This document shows, one piece after another, positions 24,043 to 30,542 of a stretch of DNA of 32,169 nt. The notes under the pieces are model-generated. The model was not told the origin of the DNA and ran no database searches. It saw nothing but the letters and a program-made list of their open reading frames with translations. This DNA is from Planctomycetota bacterium (GTDB lineage: Bacteria > Planctomycetota > UBA1135 > GCA-002686595), in assembly GCA_030746555.1 (NCBI GenBank), contig JASLMK010000077.1, positions 1 to 32,169 on the forward strand. The letters run 5' to 3'. Position numbers and translations under genes: made by a program. The first letter of the stretch is position 1, and each line of letters begins with the position of its first letter.

Positions 24043-25863
24043 CTACTGCCAGGCGATGGAGACGCCGTTGGTCAGGTTGAACGTCTGACCGCAGGGGCCG
24101 CCGGGATCCCGGTACCAGCCCTGGTAGTGCTTGGTGTCGCCGGGGCTGACCGTGGAGTTGGCTCCCGGCTCGCCGGAGATCGAGTGCGGGAAGGAGTCGG
24201 CGTCCCCGTTGGCGTCGATCGTCAGCGGCGGGTAGTAGCGCCAGACGCTGCCGCCGGCGCAGCGCAGGCCGTCCCCGAAGGTGATGCCGTTGCCGCCGCT
24301 GATGGCGTTGTTGCCCTGGAAGAAGATCATGAACTGGCCGGGGATCAGGCCCTCGGCGTTCAGGATGACCGTGTCCGCCCCGACGATCGCGTCGCCCGTG
24401 GCGAACAGACGGCCGCCGGCGGGGTTGGCGCTGTTCGCGCATCCTCGCTCCGCGCCGCCCGCGTTCCCGCAGGGGGCCAGGGTGCCGCCGCCGTCGCAGA
24501 AGCAGAACTCGGTGAACGGACCGTCGTCGGGGTTGCTGAGGTAGAGGATCCAGGCCGCGCCGCGGTCGGTGCCGCCGTCGTCGTCCGAGGAGGCGCCGAC
24601 GATCATGTCGTTGACGCCATTGCCGTCGAGGTCACCCGCCCAGCGCAGGGAGTAGCCGAAGTAGTCGTTGTCGTCGAGGCTGCCCCCGAACCCGCCGGCT
24701 GTGTCGCTGATCTTGTGGGAGGAGAGGACGCCGCCGGGGCCGAGCATCAGGAGCCAGACCGCGCCGCGGTCGCCGCCCCCGTCGTTGTCGCTGGGCGCGC
24801 CGACCGCCAGGTCGGCGAAGCCGTCGCCGTTGAGGTCTCCCATGGAGGCCAGGCCTCGGCCGAAGTTGTCGCCGTCTTGCAGGGTAGGGGAGGCTCCGCC
24901 CTCGGTGGAGCTGACCTTCGTGAACAGCAGGACGTGTCCGGTGGGGACGAGGCCCATGACCCAGACCGCGCCGCGGTCGGTGCCGCCGTCGTCGTCGCCT
25001 CCGGCGCCCACGGCCAAACCGTAGGTGCCCAAGCCCGCCTGCACGCCCAGCGCGGCCAGGGACCAGCCGAGGCCGTCCCCGTCGTCGAGGCCGCCCCCGA
25101 AGCCGCCGAAGACGTCGCTGATCTTCTGGTGGGCCTTGACGGTGCCGTCGGTGTTCAAAAAGAGCACGTAGACCGCGCCGCGGTCGGTGCCGCCATCATC
25201 GTCGTTGCGCGCACCGACGGCGAGGTCTTGGACCGAGTCGCCGTCGAGGTCGCCGATCATGGCCAGGGAGGTGCCGAAGCGGTCGGTCTCACCGAGGAAA
25301 CCGGCGAACCCGCCCTCGGTGGCGCTGATCTTCTGCTGGGCCTTGACGGTCCCGTCGGCGTTGAGGAACAGGATCCAGACGGCGCCGGCGTTGAAGGCCC
25401 CGTCGTCGTCCTGCAGGGCGCCGACCGCGAGGTCCATGACGCCGTCCCCGTCGAGGTCGCCCATGGGCGAGAGGGAGCAACCGAACCAGTCCTGGTTGTC
25501 GAGGCCGCCGGTGAAGCCGCCGGCGGTGTCGCTGATCTTCTGCTCGCTCTTGACCGTTTGGTCGGCGTTCATGAAGAGAATGTAGACCGACCCGCGATTC
25601 TCGCCGCCGTCGTCGTCGAGTCGCGCGCAGACGGCGAGGTCGCCGACCCCGTCGCCGTCGAGGTCGCCGATCGTGGTGACCGCTCGGCCGAAGGTGTCGA
25701 AGTCGTCGAGCGAGCCTCCGAAGCCGCCCTCGGTATTGCTGATCTTGGCGTGCCCGATGACCTGGGCGGAGGCAACGCCGGTCGCGAGGCAGAGCGCGGC
25801 GCCGGTCAGCAGTCGGCTGGAGACACGGGAGGTGAGCAGGCGGGGGATTCGATTATCTTGCAC
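24043..25863 (-). CDS. Secreted FG-GAP repeat protein with CPCGN-type C-terminal domain
   Basis: This 606-aa protein has a signal peptide at residues 1-34 (RLLTGAALCLATGVASAQ). Residues 40-447 contain six 68-69-residue FG-GAP repeats, each with the integrin-like Ca2+ loop GDLDGDGxxDLAVGA and a KISxTxGGFxG strand. In repeat 4 the loop is degraded (GVQAGLGTYGLAVGA). Residues 453-606 are the cysteine-rich C-terminal domain (FCFCDGGG ... PCGNAGG ... FGDGLRCAGGS ... YQGWYRDPGGPCG ... FNLTNG) shared with the protein at 6945-8030. The GTG start at 25863 is set by a strong AAGGAGG 6 nt upstream and by the signal peptide; an ATG at 25953 would add 30 unlikely residues. It is probably a surface beta-propeller with binding or adhesive function. 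Confidence 0.88.
   Translation of the reverse strand: MQDNRIPRLLTSRVSSRLLTGAALCLATGVASAQVIGHAKISNTEGGFGGSLDDFDTFGRAVTTIGDLDGDGVGDLAVCARLDDDGGENRGSVYILFMNADQTVKSEQKISDTAGGFTGGLDNQDWFGCSLSPMGDLDGDGVMDLAVGALQDDDGAFNAGAVWILFLNADGTVKAQQKISATEGGFAGFLGETDRFGTSLAMIGDLDGDSVQDLAVGARNDDDGGTDRGAVYVLFLNTDGTVKAHQKISDVFGGFGGGLDDGDGLGWSLAALGVQAGLGTYGLAVGAGGDDDGGTDRGAVWVMGLVPTGHVLLFTKVSSTEGGASPTLQDGDNFGRGLASMGDLNGDGFADLAVGAPSDNDGGGDRGAVWLLMLGPGGVLSSHKISDTAGGFGGSLDDNDYFGYSLRWAGDLDGNGVNDMIVGASSDDDGGTDRGAAWILYLSNPDDGPFTEFCFCDGGGTLAPCGNAGGAERGCANSANPAGGRLFATGDAIVGADTVILNAEGLIPGQFMIFFQGNNAISGGNGITFGDGLRCAGGSVWRYYPPLTIDANGDADSFPHSISGEPGANSTVSPGDTKHYQGWYRDPGGPCGQTFNLTNGVSIAWQ
24523..25746 (-). repeat. Six tandem ~207-nt FG-GAP coding repeats
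   Basis: Degenerate tandem repeats with a 207-nt period (69 codons; one copy of 68) lie within the FG-GAP gene. They are clearly protein-coding repeats with codon-level drift rather than satellite DNA. Confidence 0.85.
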
Positions 25864-25869
25864 GGAGCG

Positions 25870-25876
25870 CCTCCTT
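25870..25876 (-). promoter_or_regulatory. Strong Shine-Dalgarno deciding a GTG start
   Basis: AAGGAGG on the minus strand, 6 nt before GTG 25863, is the best ribosome binding site in the window. It fixes the FG-GAP protein start at a GTG in place of the upstream ATG. Confidence 0.7.
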
Positions 25877-26045
25877 GGAGGGCAACTAGAAACTGGGACA
25901 CAAGCAGATTGGGGACCTTCGGTGGCCGGGGCGCGCCCCCGCGCTCCGGACAAACCACCGCCAAGCGGAGTCTACGTGCGATTATGGGGCACACCCAGGG
26001 ATTTCGGGGAGGCCTCGCGGCGAGGAAAGGCGGTTTTTCCCCAAG

Positions 26046-26067
26046 CCGGGGGCCGAAGGGCCCCCGG
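26046..26067. terminator. Perfect 9-bp GC stem-loop upstream of the SDR operon
   Basis: CCGGGGGCC, loop GAAG, GGCCCCCGG lies in the 284-nt divergent gap 25864-26147. It ends 15 nt before the TGATATCGT promoter box. It has no T-run and no gene ends here, so it may be a regulatory hairpin or protein-binding palindrome instead of a terminator. Confidence 0.3.
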
Positions 26068-26082
26068 TGAGGGGGCCGGGCC

Positions 26083-26091
26083 TGATATCGT
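26083..26091 (+). promoter_or_regulatory. Extended -10 TGATATCGT of the SDR operon
   Basis: TATCGT (26086-26091) with a TGn extension lies 56 nt before the GTG at 26148. Transcription would start near 26098, so the earlier in-frame ATG at 26067 is unlikely. No -35 is seen; the stem-loop at 26046-26067 occupies that position. Confidence 0.4.
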
Positions 26092-26147
26092 GGCCCGCAT
26101 CTGTCCCGGCCGGGCCCGGCCGGCGCCCGCGATCCCCCCTCAGCCCC

Positions 26148-26924
26148 GTGCAGACCCTCACCGACTCGGTCGCCGTCGTCACCGGCGGCAGCAGCGGCAT
26201 CGGCCTGGCCACGGCCCGCGCCCTCGCCTGCGAGGGCGCCCGCGTGGCCCTGGTGGGCCGCAGCGCCGAACGGCTGGAGGCTGCCCAGGACGCCGTGCGG
26301 GTCGAGGCGCGCGGGGCGCACCTCGCGGCCCTGGCGCTCGACGTGCGCATGGAGGCGGACATGGGGACGATGGCCGAGCGCGTCCTGGAGCGCTGGGGCC
26401 GGATCGATGTCTTCGTGGCCGCGGCCGGGAGCGCGGGGAGCACGGCCGCCACCCGCGGCCTGCCCCACGCCGTGGCCGATCTCTCGCCGCGTGAGTGGGA
26501 CGAGGTGATCGACACCAACCTCAAGGGGGTCTTCCACGGACTGAAGGCGGTGCTGCCGGCCATGATGGAGCGCGGAGGAGGGGAGGTCGTCTGCGTCTCC
26601 TCCGCCCGTGGCGCCCTCGTCGGCCTGCCCTACAACGGGGCCTACAGCGCCTCCAAGCACGGCCTCCGCGGCCTGTGCGCGTGCCTGGCCGAGGAGGTCG
26701 CCTCCCACGGCATTCGGGTCCAGTCGGTCTTGCCCGACGTGACCGACACGCCGATGATGCAGGCGACGCGCTCCATGGCGCCCGATGGCCTGCTGGACCC
26801 GCGGCAGGTCGCGGCGACGATCCTGCGCCTGATCCTCGCTCCCGACGACGCCCTCTTGATCGATCCCCTCCTGGCTCCCTTCCCCCCGAGCGGCTCCGGA
26901 CCGCGAGCCGCCACCATCGGATGA
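26148..26924 (+). CDS. Short-chain dehydrogenase/reductase, first of pair
   Basis: This 258-aa classical SDR uses NAD(P)H on a carbonyl or hydroxyl substrate. The cofactor loop is VVTGGSSGIGLA near the N-terminus, followed by LALDVR (adenine pocket), VAAAGSAG (normally NNAG), NLKGVFHG, catalytic Ser in VCVSSARG, and Tyr/Lys in YSASKHG. This pattern is like 3-oxoacyl-ACP reductase and related ketoreductases; the substrate is not predictable. GTG 26148 gives the usual start just before the first strand and lies downstream of the promoter box at 26083-26091. Its stop overlaps the next SDR's ATG by 4 nt (ATGA). The two are paralogues and may act in succession or as a heterodimer. Confidence 0.9.
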   Translation: MQTLTDSVAVVTGGSSGIGLATARALACEGARVALVGRSAERLEAAQDAVRVEARGAHLAALALDVRMEADMGTMAERVLERWGRIDVFVAAAGSAGSTAATRGLPHAVADLSPREWDEVIDTNLKGVFHGLKAVLPAMMERGGGEVVCVSSARGALVGLPYNGAYSASKHGLRGLCACLAEEVASHGIRVQSVLPDVTDTPMMQATRSMAPDGLLDPRQVAATILRLILAPDDALLIDPLLAPFPPSGSGPRAATIG

Positions 26925-27715
26925 CAGCAGACGAACCCCCTCGCCCCGACGGCCCCCTGGCGGGCAGGTGCGCCCTGGTCACCGGCGGGGGCAGCGGCAT
27001 CGGCCGCGCCGTCTGCCTCGCTCTGCACGCCCGCGGCGCCGACGTCGCCGTCGCCGACATCAGCCTGGAGTCGGCCCGCGAGACCGTCGCGGTCCTCGAC
27101 GAGGCGGAGGGACCCGGAGCCGCCCTGGCTCTGGCCGCGGACGTGCGCTGCGAGGAGTCGGTGGCCGCGATGACGAGCGCCGCGGTCGAGCGCTTCGGCG
27201 CCGTCGACGTCCTCGTCCACTCGGCCGCGATCCTGCGCTCCCGGGGCAGCGGCCCGAAGATCCTGCCGGAGATCGAGAGCGGGGAGATGCACGAGGTGAT
27301 CGACACCAACCTCAAGGGGACCTTCCTGTGCAACCGCGCCGTCCTGGCGGGGATGCTCGAGCGCGGCTCTGGCCAGATCGTGAACATCTCCTCCACCTCC
27401 GGACTCCAGGGGCGGCCGATGGACTCGGTCTACAGCGCCTCGAAGTTCGGCGTCGTCGGCCTGACCGAGTCCCTGGCGGAGGAGGTGCGCCCCTCGGGCG
27501 TGCGCGTGCAGCTCGTGGTGCCCGACGCCGTGGCGACCCCGATGTGGGACCAGAACGGCGCCCTGCCGGCCCCTCCCGGCGCCCTGCCGCCCGAGCGCGT
27601 CGCCGAGCTGATCGTCGACCTGGTCTGCCTGCCCCCCGACGCCGTGCTCAAGAACGTCGTCATCGCGCCCTTCCGGTCGCGGCGCAGGCGCAAGAAGAAG
27701 GCGTCGGCGGAGTAG
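26921..27715 (+). CDS. Short-chain dehydrogenase/reductase, second of pair
   Basis: This 264-aa classical SDR is translationally coupled to the first (ATGA overlap). Motifs: VTGGGSGIGRA, VADIS after the second strand (a terminal Asp here usually prefers NADH), VHSAAIL, NLKGTFLCN, catalytic Ser in VNISSTSG, and YSASKFG. It shares with its neighbour the pattern EVIDTNLKG and a C-terminal LIxxPDAxLxxxxIAPF. The last residues, RSRRRRKKKASAE, form a basic tail not usual in cytosolic SDRs that could bind membrane or nucleic acid (inference). It could be a reductase for a lipid or polyketide precursor, but no evidence ties it to the PKS locus 10 kb away. Confidence 0.9.
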   Translation: MTADEPPRPDGPLAGRCALVTGGGSGIGRAVCLALHARGADVAVADISLESARETVAVLDEAEGPGAALALAADVRCEESVAAMTSAAVERFGAVDVLVHSAAILRSRGSGPKILPEIESGEMHEVIDTNLKGTFLCNRAVLAGMLERGSGQIVNISSTSGLQGRPMDSVYSASKFGVVGLTESLAEEVRPSGVRVQLVVPDAVATPMWDQNGALPAPPGALPPERVAELIVDLVCLPPDAVLKNVVIAPFRSRRRRKKKASAE

Positions 27716-27731
27716 GCCCGCCGCCGCGGGC
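27716..27731 (+). terminator. Weak stem-loop after the SDR operon
   Basis: GCCCGC, loop CGCC, GCGGGC starts immediately after the TAG stop. The stem is only 6 bp with no T-run, so support is weak. The rest of 27716-27810 shows nothing else. Confidence 0.25.
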
Positions 27732-27810
27732 GCGCCCGGTGCTTGCGGCGAGGGCGACGGAGGGGGATCATCGGGGGCGGATGGGGAGCGCAGCCTCCCG
27801 CGCCCCACTC

Positions 27811-27843
27811 AGCCCGGATGATTCATGAACACGCACACCAGAC
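27811..27843 (+). repeat. Left terminal inverted repeat of the MITE
   Basis: 33-bp arm, the first 19 bp perfect and 29/33 overall against the arm at 27977-28009. Confidence 0.8.
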
Positions 27844-27976
27844 TTCGCAACCGGCCATCTTCGACGGCCTCTCGGCCCCTGGCGGCGCTTTACGGAACCT
27901 GGCTTCCTCGACGACCCGTTCAGGGTCGCCTGCGTCGCCAGAACCCGCAAAGCACCACCAGGAACCGAGTAGCTGT

Positions 27977-28009
27977 GTCTGGCGCACGTCTTCATGAATC
28001 ATCCGGGCT
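27977..28009 (-). repeat. Right terminal inverted repeat of the MITE
   Basis: 33-bp arm inverted relative to 27811-27843. Its outermost two bases lie inside the stop codon of the gene at 28008-30434. Confidence 0.8.
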
Positions 28010-30434
28010 AGGGCGCCGAGGCCGTGAGCTCGTTGGAGAAGCTCCCCTCGTTGGTGTTCCCGTCCACGGCGCTGATCACGTAGGAGTACGCCGTTCCGCT
28101 CGAGACACTGTCGTCGGAGTAGGTGAGGCCCGGCACGAGAGCGCCGTTCAGCCGCGTGTAGGGACCGCCGGGCGCCTGGGAGCGGAAGACGTGGTAGCCC
28201 ACGACGTCCGGCTCAGGGTTGGGCAGCCAGTGCAGCACGAGGCCGCCGCCGTCCCGGCCGAGCTTGGCCAGGCGCGGGCGCTCGGGGAGGCCGCCCTCGG
28301 GACCGGGCAGGTTCTTGGTCTGCTCGAGGTGGCAGAACCAGCGCGTCGTGCCGGTGCCGTCGGCGCCCAGGCGCCCCTGCGGGTCGACCTCACCTGCCCA
28401 GTCGAGAAAGCGCAGGATCTCGATCGCCGTCTGTTCGAAGGCCGACGGATCGCGGCCGTGCGCGCGCATGAGCTCGGCAACCTCGACGCAGGCGATCGCC
28501 GGCCCGGCCTGGCCGAAGCTCAAGGAGCCGGGCGAGACGAGGGAGTTGAGGACTACGCGCCGCTCTCCGGGGAGGCCGTTTTGTGTGTTCCACCAGAAGG
28601 AGTAGGTGTCGCCGTCCTCGGCGATTCCCATCCGGAGCATGTGGAAGTGGCTCAGGATGCCGGCGATGTCGCTCTCCATGGCCGTCAGGAAGGCGTCGCG
28701 GGAGAGGTCGGGATGGAGGGCCTGGAAGAAGCCGTCGGTGAAGAGCGAGTCGTGGGTCAGGACGCGGTCCCAGATGACCGCGAGGTAGACCATCGCCGAG
28801 TAGGGACCCTTGCAGGAGTTCAACGACCAGCTCGCCGCCTCCTCGGGCGTGCTCGCCTGCGAGTCCGAGAGGATCTTCATCGGGCAGTACAGGCCCTCGT
28901 TGCCATGCCGGTCCCGCACCGGAAACAGGACGTCGTGGGTGAACAGCGCGCCCCGCACGAGGGCCTTCGCCGCCGCGCCGAGCTCGCCGTCGCTGTAGAA
29001 GTCGTCGTTCCACTTCTGGTCGTACTCGGCGGCCATCATCATGGCCCACAGGGGGCCGGCGATGCCGCGACCCTGGCCGAAGCGGATCATGCCGTCGTCG
29101 CCGGGACTCTCGCCGGTCAGGTCGTACCAGTAGCGCGCGTTGGCGGGATCCGAGAAGGCCGTTCCCTGGCAGATCCCCTCGTCCGCGCCGTCGATGCTGT
29201 TCGCGGTGCTGAAGGCGTTGAACCGGCTGAACTTCACGGCAGTCGCCATCCGGTAGGTGCTCTCGAGCGTCTCGAGCGCTTCGAAGGCAACCTCCTCACA
29301 AGCCGCGATCAGCTCGGGTTCATCGGCGGTGTCGGGTTTCGCGAAGTAGGCCGCCACGCTCAACAGGTGCTTGACCGACCCCGCGAGCCCCTCGCAGCGG
29401 CCGGCGGTGAAAGTGGCCACCACCGGCGTGTTGAAGTCTCCCTGCGCGACCGCGTTCGCGTTGGTCACCCCGTGCCAGTAGGCGAGATCGCCCTTCACGC
29501 CGTTGTAGGCCGGCTCGTCGTTACCCGGATTCCCGTCGCCGTCGAAGACTCGGGCGGCCATCAGCGTCGCCCATGTCCCCTTGATCGCGATCTTCTCGAG
29601 CGCTCGCAACTCGTCGGGGTCGAGCGCAATCCCGTCCGCGTGCGCGTGCTCGAGCAGCTCGATGATGACCGTCGGTATGCCGTTCTGTTGGCCGCGCCCC
29701 CCGAAGGCGACCTTCCGGGGCATGGTGAGCGTGTCGGTGGGCCAGATGATGAGATCGTGCGGTGTCCCGGCGTAGTCGGGGAGCGTCACCTCCCCGTGGG
29801 TGTCCTCCGCGAGGTAGTACTCCAGGATGTTCTCCAAGGCCGCTCTGTAGGAGATCCCCGAGCCGGTACCGGCGCTCTGGTCCCACCCGCCGACCTCGAT
29901 CCCGCCTCCGGCTCCGGCATTGCGCAGGAAGTCCTTGTAGTTGCGGTGGAACAGCACCCCGCTGCGCGCGTAGCCGATGTGGACACGGCCGTCGTGTGCC
30001 GTCGGTGAGAAGTGGGGTGGATACTGGCGCTCGTCCCAGATGTTGTCGGGGACGCCCGTGATCGGCTCGGGCTCGTACAGCGGCCAGTTCCAGCGCGTCC
30101 CCTCCAGGCGTCCGTGCTCCTCGAGGTGCTTCATGCCCCTGTTCGCCAGCTCCCAGAGGTGTTCGGCGTCGTTCGCGCCGGCCTCGAAGGTCCCCTCGCG
30201 GTCGGGAAGGTGGGTCTTCATGTAGACGGCGAGGACGCGCGCCGCCTTGACCGTCCCCAGGTAGCCGTCGGGGCGGTCTTGGATAAAGGCCCACTCGGCC
30301 AGGTTCGGTGGACCGTCGTAGACGTGCTCGTGCCGCGCCCCACGCAAGTCTTGAATCGCGTGCGCCCGTGGTGCCGACGAGGCGGCGAAGGCCAGGACCA
30401 AGGCCAGGGAGGCCGTCGCGTATTCGTGGTGCAT
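28008..30434 (-). CDS. Large secreted protein with C-terminal FN3 domain
   Basis: This 808-aa exported protein has a signal peptide over residues 1-27 (LALVLAFAASSAPRAHA). The long central part (about 30-700) is helical with many Trp, Tyr and His-containing segments (ELANRGMKHLEEHG, NIWDERQYPPHFSP, VGGWDQSAG, FGQGRGIAGPLWAMMMAAEYDQ). It could form an alpha/alpha-toroid like that of polysaccharide-degrading or lyase enzymes, but I do not recognise a family or catalytic residues. The last ~95 residues form a fibronectin type III domain (RLAKLGRDGGGLVLHW ... DVVGYHVFRSQAPGGPY ... AYSYVISAVDGN). ATG 30434 was chosen for the signal peptide and because the promoter box at 30470-30475 lies downstream of the other ATG (30497). 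The stop TAG is partly made by the MITE end. Confidence 0.75.
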   Translation of the reverse strand: MHHEYATASLALVLAFAASSAPRAHAIQDLRGARHEHVYDGPPNLAEWAFIQDRPDGYLGTVKAARVLAVYMKTHLPDREGTFEAGANDAEHLWELANRGMKHLEEHGRLEGTRWNWPLYEPEPITGVPDNIWDERQYPPHFSPTAHDGRVHIGYARSGVLFHRNYKDFLRNAGAGGGIEVGGWDQSAGTGSGISYRAALENILEYYLAEDTHGEVTLPDYAGTPHDLIIWPTDTLTMPRKVAFGGRGQQNGIPTVIIELLEHAHADGIALDPDELRALEKIAIKGTWATLMAARVFDGDGNPGNDEPAYNGVKGDLAYWHGVTNANAVAQGDFNTPVVATFTAGRCEGLAGSVKHLLSVAAYFAKPDTADEPELIAACEEVAFEALETLESTYRMATAVKFSRFNAFSTANSIDGADEGICQGTAFSDPANARYWYDLTGESPGDDGMIRFGQGRGIAGPLWAMMMAAEYDQKWNDDFYSDGELGAAAKALVRGALFTHDVLFPVRDRHGNEGLYCPMKILSDSQASTPEEAASWSLNSCKGPYSAMVYLAVIWDRVLTHDSLFTDGFFQALHPDLSRDAFLTAMESDIAGILSHFHMLRMGIAEDGDTYSFWWNTQNGLPGERRVVLNSLVSPGSLSFGQAGPAIACVEVAELMRAHGRDPSAFEQTAIEILRFLDWAGEVDPQGRLGADGTGTTRWFCHLEQTKNLPGPEGGLPERPRLAKLGRDGGGLVLHWLPNPEPDVVGYHVFRSQAPGGPYTRLNGALVPGLTYSDDSVSSGTAYSYVISAVDGNTNEGSFSNELTASAP

Positions 30435-30469
30435 GGTTCCCGCTCCCGGTTCGTTCGGGGCCTGATTCC

Positions 30470-30497
30470 ACCCTACGCGAAGCGCGCCGGGAGGCAA
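30470..30497 (-). promoter_or_regulatory. Sigma-70-type promoter of the FN3 protein gene
   Basis: On the minus strand TTGCCT (30492-30497), a 16-nt spacer and TAGGGT (30470-30475) lie about 36 nt before the ATG at 30434. GGGAG ribosome-binding bases follow. The gap 30435-30542 contains nothing else I can support. Confidence 0.45.
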
Positions 30498-30542
30498 CGG
30501 GTTGGCGTGCGTAGCGGCCCCGCCGGCCCGAGGGCCGGGCCC

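Larger units (their letters stand above)
27811..28009. mobile_element. MITE-like element, 199 bp
   Basis: The ends are perfect 19-bp terminal inverted repeats: AGCCCGGATGATTCATGAA at 27811-27829 and its reverse complement at 27991-28009. The match extends to 33 bp with 29 identities (27811-27843 and 27977-28009). The interior encodes no recognisable transposase and contains a small hairpin (CGACCC-GTTCA-GGGTCG). This is the layout of a miniature inverted-repeat element mobilised in trans. The CCCGGAT...ATTCATGAA end resembles what I recall of IS1380-type ends, but this is unverified. No clean target-site duplication is visible (CTC/AGG-type flanks). The right end supplies two bases of the downstream gene's TAG stop. 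Confidence 0.75.

Noticed and set aside
24523..25746. CRISPR or satellite array
   Set aside because: The periodic units are 207-nt coding repeats of an FG-GAP protein with amino-acid-level conservation, not short identical repeats with spacers. The same applies to 30960-31982 (150 nt).
27825..30008. 727-codon plus-strand frame starting inside the MITE
   Set aside because: It is antisense to the signal-peptide/FN3 gene and has no motifs.
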